The notes beneath the pieces were generated by a model. It saw only the letters and a program-made list of their open reading frames with translations. It did no database searches and was not told where the DNA came from. The position numbers and the translations under genes were made by a program. Below are positions 31,928-41,858 of a stretch of DNA of 64,000 bases, in pieces. How positions within the stretch are numbered: the stretch's first letter is position 1; every line of letters begins with the position of its first letter. The stretch covers positions 310,001-374,000 of the forward strand of contig NZ_CP065691.1 in assembly GCF_016027715.1 (NCBI RefSeq), written 5' to 3'. The DNA comes from Lactococcus garvieae. GTDB taxonomy: Bacteria; Bacillota; Bacilli; Lactobacillales; Streptococcaceae.

Positions 31928-32904
31928 AAAAATCTATCATTAAAACCTTTACTGTCCTTTTCCTGATTATTGTTTTAGTTGATATTTTGTTGTTCTCCAT
32001 TACAAGCGGTGTTTCAACTGCTAGTATTATGGGAGAAATTGCTAATAATTTCTATGGTATATGGATTTTTCTATCGGTAGCTGGTCTCTTAGCGCTGGTT
32101 TTTACCTTTTTTAATTATCTGGAAAATAGTAAAATAAAGAAAAATTTCTATGATGATATTCAACGCTTAAGTCAAAACCAAGAACCAGAGCATCAGGAAC
32201 TTCAAGATTTGCATAAACGTTTGAAAGAAATGTCCATTGAATTACAGGAGCTTTCTAGTCAAAAGTCTGCAAATAAAGCAGAAATTATTGAGACAGAAAG
32301 AAAGAGAATTTCACGTGAACTTCATGACTCAGTGAGTCAAGAACTCTTTGCTGCCACGATGATTCTGTCTTCAGTGACAGGAAGTGAAGCAGAAAATACA
32401 AATTTAACTCAAGATCAAATTTTGACTCAAACACGTTTGGTTTTGAAAATCTTGCACGAAGCCCAAAATGAAATGCGCGCCTTATTATTGCACCTCAGAC
32501 CGATTGAGTTAGACGGAAAATCTCTGTCAGCTGGACTAAATTCTTTAACGGATGAACTTCAAGCTAAAATTTCTGCTAATATTAATGTGAAGCTCAGTGA
32601 TATTCAAGCTTCTTCAAATATAGAAGACAATCTTTTTCGAATGGCGCAAGAAATACTCAGTAATACCCTGAGACACTCACAAGCTGATAATATTGAAGTA
32701 CTCCTGAGAGAACAATATGATAATATTATCTTAAGGATAGCTGATGATGGCGTAGGATTTGATACCCGCGACAGCAAATCAGCCAGTTATGGCCTTGTTA
32801 ATATCAAAGAACGGGCGCTTCTTCTTGGCGGTGAGGTCAAGATTTCGAGTGCTCCCAATCAAGGAACTAGTGTAGAAATACGTATTCCTCAAGTTAATCA
32901 ATAA
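31924..32904 (+). CDS. cesS: Sensor histidine kinase CesS/LiaS
   Basis: 326 residues. Two transmembrane helices (about 8-28, 45-65) with a short extracellular loop, a coiled coil (about 75-120), a HisKA_3 dimerisation domain with phospho-histidine in RKRISRELHDSVSQEL (about 139), and HATPase_c with NTLRHSQA, ADDGVGFD and SYGLVNIKERA. Intramembrane-sensing NarL-type kinase. In L. lactis CesS responds to lipid II-binding bacteriocins and lysozyme. Confidence 0.92.
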   Translation: MKKSIIKTFTVLFLIIVLVDILLFSITSGVSTASIMGEIANNFYGIWIFLSVAGLLALVFTFFNYLENSKIKKNFYDDIQRLSQNQEPEHQELQDLHKRLKEMSIELQELSSQKSANKAEIIETERKRISRELHDSVSQELFAATMILSSVTGSEAENTNLTQDQILTQTRLVLKILHEAQNEMRALLLHLRPIELDGKSLSAGLNSLTDELQAKISANINVKLSDIQASSNIEDNLFRMAQEILSNTLRHSQADNIEVLLREQYDNIILRIADDGVGFDTRDSKSASYGLVNIKERALLLGGEVKISSAPNQGTSVEIRIPQVNQ

Positions 32905-32921
32905 AAAGATAAAAGGAAAAA

Positions 32922-33557
32922 ATGGATAAAATAAAATTACTTATAGTTGATGATCATCAGATGGTTCGTCTTGGATTATCAAGTTTCATGAGTATTCAAC
33001 CTGACATTGAAGTAGTTGGAGAAGCTGCTGATGGAGAATCTGGCTATCTCAAAGCTCAAAATCTTAAACCAGATGTAATCTTGATGGATTTAGTCATGGA
33101 CCGCTTGGATGGCATCGGGGCAACACAGAAGATATTGGCGGAAACGCCAGAGCAGAAGATACTGATATTGACCAGTTTTTTGGATGATGAAAAGGTGTTC
33201 CCTGCTTTGGCTGCAGGAGCAAAGGGTTATATTTTAAAAACTTCCCAAGCAGCTGAAATTGCAAATGCGGTCCGTAAAGTGGCAAGCGGAGAAGATGTCT
33301 TATCACAGGCTGTGAAAGAAAAAATAAGCCAACAAAAGCATCGTAAACCAGAACTTTATGATAATCTTTCAAAAAGAGAAATGGAAGTTCTCAAAATACT
33401 CGCTCAAGGTTTATCAAATCAAGAAATTGCGGATCGTCTTTTTATAAGTCTAAAGACGGTTAAAACACACGTGTCCAATATTTTCAATAAACTCGAAGTG
33501 AACGACCGTACCCAGGCAACAATTTATGCGATTCAGCACAAGCTTGTTGATCAATAA
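32922..33557 (+). CDS. cesR: Response regulator CesR/LiaR
   Basis: 211 residues. Receiver with DDHQ (Asp 9-10), phospho-acceptor Asp in [10 protein letters not shown] (about 55) and Lys in ILKTSQAAE; LuxR-type helix-turn-helix at 148-205 ([20 protein letters not shown]). AAAAGGA upstream, 17 bp after cesS. Activates envelope-stress genes. Confidence 0.93.
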   Translation: MDKIKLLIVDDHQMVRLGLSSFMSIQPDIEVVGEAADGESGYLKAQNLKPDVILMDLVMDRLDGIGATQKILAETPEQKILILTSFLDDEKVFPALAAGAKGYILKTSQAAEIANAVRKVASGEDVLSQAVKEKISQQKHRKPELYDNLSKREMEVLKILAQGLSNQEIADRLFISLKTVKTHVSNIFNKLEVNDRTQATIYAIQHKLVDQ

Positions 33558-33626
33558 AGTCATTCAAAAAGAGCCTATGTTTTTAGGCATATACGCCCAT
33601 GAGGGGAAGCAGATTTACTGCTTTTC

Positions 33627-33635
33627 TGTTATAAT
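33627..33635 (+). promoter_or_regulatory. Extended -10 directly before the Cof gene
   Basis: TGT-TATAAT (33627-33635) ends 6 bp before ATG 33642. No Shine-Dalgarno is present. A leaderless transcript is likely. Confidence 0.55.
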
Positions 33636-33641
33636 AGAAAA

Positions 33642-34445
33642 ATGAAAGATTTAATTGAAAAAGCTTCAAATATCAAAATTATTTTCTTTGATATTGATGA
33701 TACCTTACGCGATTTGAAGACCGGTTTTATCCCAGAAAGCTTGCCTTATATCTTTGATAGTTTGCGCAAAAAGGGAATAAAAACGGGTATTGCAACTGGG
33801 CGAAACTATTTCAATGTCCTTCCAGAAATTCGTAACCTGAAACCAGATTTTTTTGTGACAATCAATGGGGCTTCTGTTCAAAATAAGGAACAAGAAATAA
33901 TCTATAAAAATCTCTTAGATAAGCCCACAATCGAAGAAATTATTACTTGGTTAAAGAGCGAAAATGCTGACTATCTCTTTGTTGGGAACGACAATCTTAA
34001 AGCTTCGAAATGGGAAGGACTACCTGAGCAGGTCATACCAAAAGATTACGGCAGACTTGAAGTGGCTCCTGACTATTACAAAACAAATGATGTTTACCAG
34101 ATGCTTACAATATCTGATCACGATCAAGACTTGGTTTTACCTTCTCCACTAGTAGACAAGGTTAGAATGGTACGCTGGCACCCAAATTCTTCAGATATAG
34201 TACCTCTTTTAGGAAGTAAAGCAAACGGCTGTATGAAGGTTTTAGAGTATCTGAACCTGACATCAGAAAATATGATGAATTTTGGAGACGAGCTTAATGA
34301 TAAAGAGCTTTTTGACTTAGCGGGTTTATCAGTTGCGATGAAGATATCTCATCCTGAAATATTAGCTAAGGCGGATTACGTTACTGATACGGTTCAGAAT
34401 GATGGTATCTTGAAAGCATTGCAAAAGTTACAAATAATCAATTAA
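33642..34445 (+). CDS. Cof/HAD-family sugar-phosphate phosphatase
   Basis: 267 residues. HAD motif I FFDIDDTLRD (Asp 18 and 20), motif II GIATGRN, motif III lysine in the GSKANG region, motif IV NFGDELNDKELF. A Cof-type C2B cap spans about 85-195. Such enzymes dephosphorylate sugar phosphates, FMN or PLP; substrate not predictable here. No ribosome site precedes ATG 33642 and a -10 box is immediately upstream, so it is probably leaderless. Confidence 0.88.
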   Translation: MKDLIEKASNIKIIFFDIDDTLRDLKTGFIPESLPYIFDSLRKKGIKTGIATGRNYFNVLPEIRNLKPDFFVTINGASVQNKEQEIIYKNLLDKPTIEEIITWLKSENADYLFVGNDNLKASKWEGLPEQVIPKDYGRLEVAPDYYKTNDVYQMLTISDHDQDLVLPSPLVDKVRMVRWHPNSSDIVPLLGSKANGCMKVLEYLNLTSENMMNFGDELNDKELFDLAGLSVAMKISHPEILAKADYVTDTVQNDGILKALQKLQIIN

Positions 34446-34507
34446 ACTTACAAAAATGAAAGTCTCATCATGTGGGATTTTTGATAAAATTTAGAAAAGA
34501 GAAACAA

Positions 34508-35098
34508 ATGACTTATCCACAACTTAACCTTGACCAACACGAAGGCACAACAGCGATTATTCATACAAATCATGGAGACATGACTGTGAAGCTTTTTGAT
34601 GAAGTAGCCCCTAAAACAGTTAAAAACTTTGTTGAATTGAGTAAAAATGGCTATTATGATGGTATTATTTTCCACCGTATTATCAAAGACTTTATGATCC
34701 AAGGTGGTGATCCTACAGGTACTGGTATGGGTGGCGAATCAATCTATGGTGAAAAGTTTGAAGACGAATTCTCACAAGATGTGTTCAACATTCGCGGTGC
34801 TTTGTCAATGGCAAATGCTGGTCCTAATACAAATGGCAGCCAGTTCTTTGTGGTACAAAATCAAAACCTCCCTTATCCTAAATCAGCTTTAGTTGAAGGA
34901 GGATGGCCTGAAGAAGTTGCTGAACTTTATACACAAGGGGGAACACCACACCTTGATGGACGCCATACAGTCTTTGGCCAACTTGCAGATGAAGCATCAT
35001 TTGAAGTTCTAGATAAAATTGCAGGTGTGCGCGTGGGCATGCAAGACCGTCCAGTGGATGATGTTGTGATTGAAAATATTGAAATTATCGAGAAATAA
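34508..35098 (+). CDS. ppiB: Peptidyl-prolyl cis-trans isomerase, cyclophilin type
   Basis: 196 residues, cytoplasmic (no signal peptide). Cyclophilin motifs: [19 protein letters not shown] with the catalytic arginine, [18 protein letters not shown] and HTVFGQL. A longer insertion (about 125-145) is normal for streptococcal and lactococcal forms. ATG 34508 follows AAAGAGAAAC; the longer frame from 34472 has no site. Speeds proline isomerisation in folding. The S1 gene starts 1 bp after its stop. Confidence 0.9.
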   Translation: MTYPQLNLDQHEGTTAIIHTNHGDMTVKLFDEVAPKTVKNFVELSKNGYYDGIIFHRIIKDFMIQGGDPTGTGMGGESIYGEKFEDEFSQDVFNIRGALSMANAGPNTNGSQFFVVQNQNLPYPKSALVEGGWPEEVAELYTQGGTPHLDGRHTVFGQLADEASFEVLDKIAGVRVGMQDRPVDDVVIENIEIIEK

Positions 35099-35099
35099 A

Positions 35100-35495
35100 A
35101 TGATTGATAAATCAGTAAAAATTGGTGATAAAGTCACTGCTGAAATTATTGGCTTACAAGATTATGGTGCTTTTGTTAAATTTTCGGATCGAGAAAATAA
35201 AGAGCACAAGGGCTTGATTCATATTTCGGAAGTTCAATCAGGTTTTGTCAAAAATATCCGTGAAGTTATAAAAGTAGGACAACAGGTCGAGTCACAAATC
35301 ATTGATATTGATGAGTACAATGGCAAAGTCAGTCTCTCTATTCGTAGTCTTGAAGAAAATCCGCAAAATCATTATTTTTATCGTAAAAAAAGATTCACAG
35401 ATTCCCGTGATAAGATTGGTTTTAAAAGCTTAGCTGATAAAAGAGAGCTCTGGATTAAAGAAGGCGAGGACTATCTAAGAGAAAGAGCAAACTAA
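35100..35495 (+). CDS. S1-domain RNA-binding protein (YugI/CvfD-like)
   Basis: 131 residues. One S1 domain (about 5-75: GDKVTAEIIGLQDYGAFVKF, GLIHISEV, VGQQVESQIIDID, GKVSLSIRS) and a basic C-terminal tail. Related to B. subtilis YugI and pneumococcal CvfD, ribosome-associated post-transcriptional regulators. Start ATG 35100 is nearly coupled to ppiB. Confidence 0.85.
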   Translation: MIDKSVKIGDKVTAEIIGLQDYGAFVKFSDRENKEHKGLIHISEVQSGFVKNIREVIKVGQQVESQIIDIDEYNGKVSLSIRSLEENPQNHYFYRKKRFTDSRDKIGFKSLADKRELWIKEGEDYLRERAN

Positions 35496-35512
35496 ATTCA
35501 AACGAGGTGAAG

Positions 35513-36118
35513 ATGAACAACAATGTCTTAAAATATACCAAACGTGTTTTTAACGTGATTACGATTTTGGGTTTTATTGCTACTATTGTTGGTAGTGTTT
35601 ACCTCTGGCATCTTGGGGTGTTTCAAGATCAAGAAACCTTGAAAAGTCTGATAACGGCGCACGCCTTTCTTGGACCGATAATTTTTTTCTGCATGCAAAT
35701 TATCCAAGTTATTATCCCAATAATACCAGGAGGCTTGACTATAGCAGCTGGTGTCTTAATTTTTGGACCTGTCTGGGGCTTTATCTATAATTATCTAGGT
35801 ATTGTTATTGGATCAGTGATACTTTTCCATCTGGGACGAAAATACGGTCAGTCCTTAGTTCAAGTCTTTGTTAAAGAAAAAACTTACAACAAATATATGG
35901 CTTGGTTAGAAAAAGGACAAAAACGTTTTAATATCGCTTTCCTCCTACTTATTTTGTCCCCCATTGCTCCAGATGATGCTTTGGTTCTTATCGCAAGTCA
36001 AACACGAATGAGTTGGAAATTTTTCAACTGTGTCATGATACTATGTAAGCCACTTCCGATTTTATTCTACTCTTACGCTTTGATTTTTGGAGGGAATTTA
36101 CTGGGAAATCTGTTCTAA
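35513..36118 (+). CDS. TVP38/TMEM64 (VTT-domain) membrane protein
   Basis: 201 residues with about five hydrophobic segments. The VTT/DedA-like core carries QVIIPIIPGGLTIAAGVLIFGP, the central GSVILFHLGRKYG and the late LSPIAPDDALVLIASQTRM. DedA-superfamily members move lipids or undecaprenyl phosphate, but the role of this subgroup is unclear. ATG 35513 with GAGGTG upstream. Confidence 0.82.
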   Translation: MNNNVLKYTKRVFNVITILGFIATIVGSVYLWHLGVFQDQETLKSLITAHAFLGPIIFFCMQIIQVIIPIIPGGLTIAAGVLIFGPVWGFIYNYLGIVIGSVILFHLGRKYGQSLVQVFVKEKTYNKYMAWLEKGQKRFNIAFLLLILSPIAPDDALVLIASQTRMSWKFFNCVMILCKPLPILFYSYALIFGGNLLGNLF

Positions 36119-36140
36119 TGAGCAATCTGAATAATAATTA

Positions 36141-36169
36141 AAAATGGTTTTGCGGAAGCAACCATTTTT
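36141..36169 (+). terminator. Terminator after the VTT gene
   Basis: AAAATGGTT with AACCATTTT around a 10-nt loop, then Ts. Confidence 0.8.
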
Positions 36170-36222
36170 ATGTAAATAATGTATAATATAGCTTAGATAC
36201 TTTCTAGTGATGGAGCTTCATT

Positions 36223-37536
36223 TTGAATAATAAAACAAATACAATAAATAAAAAGAAAAAGCTGACGAAAAATAAGTTGACATTTGACAGTCGCATTGAC
36301 TATGCGCTGATATTACCAGCCTTTCTTTTAACAGTTATTGGACTATATGCTATTTGGGTAGCAGTAAGCCACGACTATCCAACGCAAGCAACGCAAATGG
36401 TTGGGCAGCAAGGCACATGGATAATCGTTGGTGTCATACTAGCTCTGATTGTTATGCATATGGATTCCAGACTGCTTTGGAATCTCACACCGGTGCTTTA
36501 TGGCCTTGGTCTCATATTGATGGTCTTACCCCTATTTTTTTATAGCCCTTCCATGTATGCATTAACCGGGTCTAAAAACTGGGTTGCCTTCCATAACACC
36601 AACCTTTTTCAGCCTTCGGAGATGATGAAAATAGCGTATATATTATTTTTATCAAAGATTGTGGTTTCCTTTCAGAACAAGTTGAAAAAGCGTTACCTTA
36701 AAGATGATTTTATTTTGATTGGTCAAATTGGTTTGGCGACAGTGCCGATTGCTGTTCTTGCGGGACTTCAGAAGGACTTTGGTACCTTTATGGTGTTCCT
36801 CGTCATTGCCTCAGGTATTATCTTAGTTTCAGGTGTATCTTGGAAAATTATTTTGCCTGTTATTCTTGCTGCCATTCTTGTTGGGGTAGGAATTGTGGCT
36901 ATGGTTATGGACCCGAAAGGCCAAGAATTGTTGGGACACGTTTTTAGTCAGTACCAAATCAACCGTTTCCTTGCATGGCTGCACCCCTTTGAATACACGC
37001 AGACTTTCTCACTGCAACAATCCCGTGCCTTAATTGCTATTGGTGTGGGAGGCCTCTTTGGACGTGGCTTTGGTGTAGCAAATATCAACGTGCCTGTTCG
37101 AGAATCAGATATGATCTTCACAGTAATCGGCGAAGGTTTTGGCTTTGTTGGTGCTACTTTTGTAATCTTGCTCTATTTCATTCTCATTTATCGCATGATT
37201 CGTGTGACCTTTCAATCAAATAATCAGTTCTATACCTTTATTTCAACAGGAATTATCATGATGATTCTTTTCCATGTGTTTGAAAATATTGGAGCAGCTA
37301 TCGGTTTAGTTCCTTTGACGGGGATACCCCTTCCATTTATTTCACAAGGAGGTTCAGCCCTTATCAGTAACATTATTGGGCTGGGACTCGTTCTTTCAAT
37401 GAAATACAATCAACTTCCAGAATTTATTACGGTTCGTGAAGCTGGACGTAAGTCGTTAGAAAATAAAAAAGCCCGACTCTCGCGCTCTTCTCAAAAAAGA
37501 GTAAAAGCAACTAAAAACCGTCGAACTACACGATGA
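36223..37536 (+). CDS. FtsW/RodA/SpoVE-family peptidoglycan polymerase
   Basis: 437 residues with about ten transmembrane helices. SEDS marks: NLFQPSEMMKIAYILFLSK, GLQKDFGTFMVFL (catalytic Asp region), QQSRALIAIGVGGLFGRGFG, VRESDMIFTVIGEGFGFVG and GIPLPFISQGGSALI. Lipid II glycosyltransferase of division or elongation; the sequence does not let me choose ftsW or rodA surely. TTG start with TGGAG upstream. Basic C-terminal tail (about 400-437). Confidence 0.88.
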   Translation: MNNKTNTINKKKKLTKNKLTFDSRIDYALILPAFLLTVIGLYAIWVAVSHDYPTQATQMVGQQGTWIIVGVILALIVMHMDSRLLWNLTPVLYGLGLILMVLPLFFYSPSMYALTGSKNWVAFHNTNLFQPSEMMKIAYILFLSKIVVSFQNKLKKRYLKDDFILIGQIGLATVPIAVLAGLQKDFGTFMVFLVIASGIILVSGVSWKIILPVILAAILVGVGIVAMVMDPKGQELLGHVFSQYQINRFLAWLHPFEYTQTFSLQQSRALIAIGVGGLFGRGFGVANINVPVRESDMIFTVIGEGFGFVGATFVILLYFILIYRMIRVTFQSNNQFYTFISTGIIMMILFHVFENIGAAIGLVPLTGIPLPFISQGGSALISNIIGLGLVLSMKYNQLPEFITVREAGRKSLENKKARLSRSSQKRVKATKNRRTTR

Positions 37537-37539
37537 TAT

Positions 37540-37573
37540 AAAAAAAGTTTTTCCTTGAGAAAAGCTTTTTTTA
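37540..37573 (+). terminator. Terminator after the SEDS gene
   Basis: A-rich/T-rich stem (AAAAAGTTTTTC with GAAAAGCTTTTT) followed by Ts. Confidence 0.7.
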
Positions 37574-37704
37574 TTTCTAAAATATGGTATTGAAAAACGG
37601 AGGCTGACAATAAGAAAAGTTCGATAATTTTCTAAGCTATAAATTTCACATACTTCACAAAATGTGATAGTCTATAATTAAGGAAACAGAGGAGGAAATT
37701 AAAA

Positions 37705-38136
37705 ATGAAATATGCAGTAAGATATGCTTCACGTGGTGGAAATACACGTGCAGTTGCAGATGTGATTGCTGATAAAATCAATGTAAAAGCAGAACGTATC
37801 TCGGAACCTTTAGAGGAAGAAGTGGATGTTTTATTTCTCGGAGCTGGTGTATGGTTTGCATCTGTAACTAAAGATATGAAAGAGTATCTCGCAGCTTTAG
37901 ATAGCGGAAAAATTAAGCAAATTGTGGCTTTTTCAACTTCCGGTCACTTGGAGTCAGCCATCAAAAAAATTACTGCAGCAGCAAAAGAAAAAGGAATTAA
38001 AGTTAATCCAGAATCTTTTGATTTACACATGAATATGCAAGGGATTACGTTTTTTGCACCTGCAGGTGGTGATTTAACACAAGAACAAGTGCGAGAAGTT
38101 GACGCTTTTGTGGATAAAGTAGTTACCAAATTGTAA
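37705..38136 (+). CDS. Flavodoxin family protein
   Basis: 143 residues. FMN phosphate-binding loop ASRGGNTRAVADVIAD (about 8-23), second loop VLFLGAGVWFASVTKDMKEYL and FSTSGHLESAIKKI. Single-domain electron carrier of the flavodoxin_4 kind. GAGGAGG precedes the ATG; a TATAAT box lies near 37673. Confidence 0.87.
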   Translation: MKYAVRYASRGGNTRAVADVIADKINVKAERISEPLEEEVDVLFLGAGVWFASVTKDMKEYLAALDSGKIKQIVAFSTSGHLESAIKKITAAAKEKGIKVNPESFDLHMNMQGITFFAPAGGDLTQEQVREVDAFVDKVVTKL

Positions 38137-38161
38137 TTGCAATTAATTGGCCTTTTATTGG

Positions 38162-38190
38162 AAAGCTCCAAAATTTTGGAGCTTTTTTCT
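38162..38190 (+). terminator. Terminator after flavodoxin gene
   Basis: Perfect stem AAAGCTCCAAAA with TTTTGGAGCTTT followed by Ts. Confidence 0.85.
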
Positions 38191-38361
38191 TTTTCTCTCA
38201 GGTTTGAGGAGCACTTTTAATCCCAGTAAATACGGTAATCATTTTGTTTATTTGGTAATCAAAAATAAGCAAAAGTAATTATTTTGATAGACTAATGAAA
38301 ATAATTGTGATAGAATGGTAACAATCATATGTAAACCTTGAGGAGGTAGAATTAACTTTTT

Positions 38362-39540
38362 ATGAAAAAGAAATTAATTATGACATTGATGCTTTCGACA
38401 GTGATATTGACTGCAGGGGCTCCTTTGGCTACTGTAGCAGCTGATTCAACGGAGCAAAAGATTGCAGAACAAGATTCAAAAATTTCGGCTATAAAAGACG
38501 AGGCAGCTAAAGCACAATCACAAGTAGATGCTGTAGAAGCACAAGTTGGAACATTGAAAGAAAAGCAAGTTTCAATGGAAAAAGAAGTTGAAAAATTGTT
38601 AAGCCAACAGAAACAACAGTCTGAACAGATTCAAGAGTTAAACAAAAATATTAAAGAACGTCATGAAGGATTAGAGGCACAAGCACGTAGTGCTCAAACT
38701 GAGGGCTCAGCAACAAACTATATCTCAGCAGTATTGGACTCAAAATCTTTGACTAATGCAATACAAAAAATTACTGCCATGGCTACTGTTGCCGATGCTA
38801 ACAAAGCGATGATTGAAGAGCAAGAGAAAGACCAAAAAAATATCCAAGAAAAGCTCAAAGATAATCAAGCTAAATATGAAAAAGTAACAAAATTACAACA
38901 AGATTTAAGTAGTCAAGCGGATGAGCTAGCAACCCAAGAAGCAAAACTTAAAGTAGCTCAGCTTAGCTACCAAGCAACGGTGACTTCTGAAGAAGGTAAA
39001 AAGCAAGAATTACTGAGCCAAAAAGCTGAAGCTGAGCGTGCAGCACAAGCAGCAGCAGAGGCTCAAAAGTTGGCCGAGCAACAATTATTACTCTCACAGC
39101 AAGAGAAACCAAAAGAAGAAACAGTTGAAAATATTCCTGAACCAGTAGTGCCACCAGTGACGGGTGGAGACAAGGTGGACCCCCCTATTGTAAATCCAGG
39201 TCCAACTCCTCCACCTACCAATAATCAAAATCCATATCCATGGGGACAATGTACTTGGGGAGTTTGGGAGTACTTCGGTGGAAGCATTCCAACATATGCT
39301 GGGAATGCTGGTGACTGGGTAGTTTATGCTAATAGTGGACCTGCCGTAGGTACAATCGCTGTATTCCCTCCAGGTAATCAAGGTGCAGGTGGTGTAGGTC
39401 ACGTTGCGGTTGTAACTGCAGTTAATGGTAGCACCCTTACTATTTCCGAAACTAACTTCTCAGGCCCTAATGGTGGTGGACTAGGAATTCGGACGACCCG
39501 TGAAGTTTCTTCTGCAGGTGTAAGGTTTATACGCCCCTAA
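38362..39540 (+). CDS. usp45: Usp45/PcsB-like secreted CHAP-domain hydrolase
   Basis: 392 residues. Signal peptide about 1-27 (cleavage after ATVAA), a long coiled coil (about 30-225) with RHEGLEAQARSAQTEGSATNY close to Usp45, a Pro-rich linker (about 255-290) and a C-terminal CHAP amidase domain: catalytic Cys in PWGQCTWGVWEYF, His in GVGHVAVV. The major secreted lactococcal protein; works at the division septum. Linker is shorter and less Ser-rich than in L. lactis Usp45. GAGGAGG upstream. Confidence 0.92.
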   Translation: MKKKLIMTLMLSTVILTAGAPLATVAADSTEQKIAEQDSKISAIKDEAAKAQSQVDAVEAQVGTLKEKQVSMEKEVEKLLSQQKQQSEQIQELNKNIKERHEGLEAQARSAQTEGSATNYISAVLDSKSLTNAIQKITAMATVADANKAMIEEQEKDQKNIQEKLKDNQAKYEKVTKLQQDLSSQADELATQEAKLKVAQLSYQATVTSEEGKKQELLSQKAEAERAAQAAAEAQKLAEQQLLLSQQEKPKEETVENIPEPVVPPVTGGDKVDPPIVNPGPTPPPTNNQNPYPWGQCTWGVWEYFGGSIPTYAGNAGDWVVYANSGPAVGTIAVFPPGNQGAGGVGHVAVVTAVNGSTLTISETNFSGPNGGGLGIRTTREVSSAGVRFIRP

Positions 39541-39545
39541 TATAA

Positions 39546-39567
39546 AGGCAAGTTTTTCTTGCTTTTT
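39546..39567 (+). terminator. Terminator after usp45
   Basis: GCAAG-TTTTT-CTTGC followed by seven Ts. Confidence 0.8.
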
Positions 39568-39662
39568 TTATTTTAAAGTAAGTCTTCTTATTATTTTCAT
39601 ATACTCTCTTAATAAGGTATACTAAATTAAAAGGTTATCATTTTTATTTGAGGAGGAAGAAA

Positions 39663-40562
39663 ATGCTAGAAGTGAAAAATCTCCGTAAAACATTTGGAGA
39701 GCTTGTTGCAGTGGATGACCTGAGTTTCAGGATAGAAGATGGAGAGATTTTAGGATTTATCGGACAAAATGGATCAGGAAAAACAACGACATTTCGACTT
39801 ATATTGGACTTTTTAATGCAAGATGAAGGAAGTGTTTTATGGAATGGGAAGCCATTATCTAGCAAAGAATATGATATTATAGGTTATTTGCCAGAAGAGA
39901 GAGGACTCTATCCGAAAGACAGTATTGAAACACAGCTTCGTTTTTTTGGACAGCTGAGAGGAAAAACTCGAAAAGAAATCGATGAAAAAATCGATTATTG
40001 GATGGAAAAATTTGAAGTAAAAGGAAAACGAACAGATAAGGTAAAAACTTTGTCAAAAGGTAATCAACAAAAAGTGCAACTTATTGCGACACTTATCCAT
40101 GAGCCAAAGCTTGTTATCTTAGACGAACCCTTTTCAGGTTTGGACCCCGTTAATGCTGAATTGCTGAAAACAGCTGTTGCTGAACTACGTGAACAACAGG
40201 TATGTGTTGTCTTTTCAGATCATAACATGATGAATGTTGAAAAAATGGTTGATAAGATGATTATGGTAAAAGATGGCAAGAAGATACTGGATGGAACGGT
40301 AGATGCGGTACGTCAAAGTTTTGGGCGTACAAAAGTATTTATAGAAGCACCAGTATCCCAAGCAGAACTGTCGAGTCTTGAGGGGGTAAAAGAAGTTACG
40401 CTGCAGCGAAATGGTGCTTATGAGCTGACTTTATCAAATGAAGAAGCAGGGAAAGGAGTCTTTGACTATGTTACAAAATCAGGCTATATCCACATGTTTT
40501 CTCAACAGCCTCCAACCTTAGAAGAAATATTCAAAATGAAGGCAGGTGAGATTTATGAATAG
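39663..40562 (+). CDS. ABC transporter ATP-binding protein (NatA/EcsA-like)
   Basis: 299 residues. Walker A GQNGSGKTTTFRL (about 37), Q-loop YLPEERGLYP, signature LSKGNQQKVQLI, Walker B KLVILDEPFSGLDP, H-loop SDHNM. C-terminal domain (about 220-299, DUF4162-like) as in Na+ or drug exporters. ATG 39663 with GAGGAGG. Overlaps the permease gene by 8 bp. Confidence 0.92.
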   Translation: MLEVKNLRKTFGELVAVDDLSFRIEDGEILGFIGQNGSGKTTTFRLILDFLMQDEGSVLWNGKPLSSKEYDIIGYLPEERGLYPKDSIETQLRFFGQLRGKTRKEIDEKIDYWMEKFEVKGKRTDKVKTLSKGNQQKVQLIATLIHEPKLVILDEPFSGLDPVNAELLKTAVAELREQQVCVVFSDHNMMNVEKMVDKMIMVKDGKKILDGTVDAVRQSFGRTKVFIEAPVSQAELSSLEGVKEVTLQRNGAYELTLSNEEAGKGVFDYVTKSGYIHMFSQQPPTLEEIFKMKAGEIYE

Positions 40563-41826
40563 TAAATTCTGGACAATCGTAAAAGAAGTTTTTCGGAAGA
40601 ATGTGAAATCCGTTGCTTTTTTGGTCATGGTTTTTCTTCCCCTTCTCATAGGTTTAGCCATTTATGTGATTGCTAGAGTAGCAGATGGCGGGTCAGGAAA
40701 TGTTGATAATATTGCTGTAGTCACCGCAGACAAAAATATTGGAGCTGCTCTTACAGAAGTTAAAGGTGATATCCACTATGAAGTTATGGACAGGTCAGAA
40801 GCCAACCAGAAGCTTAAAGACGAGGATGTTGGTGCTATCTTAGTTCTTGACGTTCAAAAGGAAAAAATTAAGGCTAATTTAGAAACCACTCGTTCTCTAG
40901 ACATGTCTAGTCAGATGACAATTTCTCAGACTCTAACGTCCATCCAGCAGAGTTTATTTGCTGCACAGCTTGGTCTCTCTCCAGCTGAAAAGGCCCAGCT
41001 CCTCACACCAGCTACCTTAGATTCAGTTCATATCGAATTTGATGCAGACGGTAATCGAATACAAGGCACTGATTATTCTGGATTGAGACAAGTCATTGCT
41101 ACAGTACTTATCGTTATGATTTGGATTTTTGTAGCGACCTACGGCAGTATTGTCGCTCAAGAAATAGCCAGTGAAAAAGGCACACGTATCATGGAAGTTA
41201 TTCTTTCAAGTGTGAAAGCTGAAACGCACTTTTATGGTAAGCTTGTGGGGATTATTCTCGTTTGTATGCTGAATGTTGTAGCTTATGCTTTTCAGATTGG
41301 TGTCGGATATTTTATTTTTAAAGATAACGATATGGTACGACATTTCTTAGAAGGGTTGAATCTTCAGGAAGTATTTACAGGTCAATTTTGGCTGGTCATT
41401 CCTATTGTCATTCTAGGGATACTTCTGTTTACATTCTTAGCGGCTTTATCAGGATCTTTGATTTCACGTGTAGAAGATGTCCCTAAAGCTCAGACGCCGA
41501 TGACGATGATTGGCTTACTTGGCTATATGCTTTCGGTTATTTTTGCCTCGCAACCAGATAATATTATAATGACAGTGACAAGTTATATACCATTTATTTC
41601 AAGCTTTGTGCTACCTATGCAGATAGCCACAGGGGTTGCCAGTAATTTACAGGTGTGGATTTCAATGGGAATTATGTTTGTCACAATGCTGTTCATCCTT
41701 TTATTCTCAGCACGATTATATAAATCTAATGTATTGATCTATAGCAGTGGAGGCTTACTCAAAGTTTTAAAACAGTCTATCAATAATCTTAAAAATGAAG
41801 ACAGACTAAAGAATAAAATGAATTAA
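40555..41826 (+). CDS. ABC-2 type permease (NatB/YhaP-like)
   Basis: 423 residues. One N-terminal transmembrane helix, a large extracellular domain (about 45-175) and five C-terminal helices (about 180-400), with the ABC-2 signature EIASEKGTRIMEVILSSV. Partner of the preceding ATPase; sodium, peptide or drug export is possible. Starts ATG 40555. Confidence 0.88.
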   Translation: MNSKFWTIVKEVFRKNVKSVAFLVMVFLPLLIGLAIYVIARVADGGSGNVDNIAVVTADKNIGAALTEVKGDIHYEVMDRSEANQKLKDEDVGAILVLDVQKEKIKANLETTRSLDMSSQMTISQTLTSIQQSLFAAQLGLSPAEKAQLLTPATLDSVHIEFDADGNRIQGTDYSGLRQVIATVLIVMIWIFVATYGSIVAQEIASEKGTRIMEVILSSVKAETHFYGKLVGIILVCMLNVVAYAFQIGVGYFIFKDNDMVRHFLEGLNLQEVFTGQFWLVIPIVILGILLFTFLAALSGSLISRVEDVPKAQTPMTMIGLLGYMLSVIFASQPDNIIMTVTSYIPFISSFVLPMQIATGVASNLQVWISMGIMFVTMLFILLFSARLYKSNVLIYSSGGLLKVLKQSINNLKNEDRLKNKMN

Positions 41827-41856
41827 AAAAACAGAGCAGTGATATGCTCTGTTTTT
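41825..41856. terminator. Bidirectional terminator between ABC operon and spx-like gene
   Basis: AAAAAACAGAGCA with TGCTCTGTTTTTT around a 6-nt loop, between convergent genes. Confidence 0.85.
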
Positions 41857-41858
41857 TA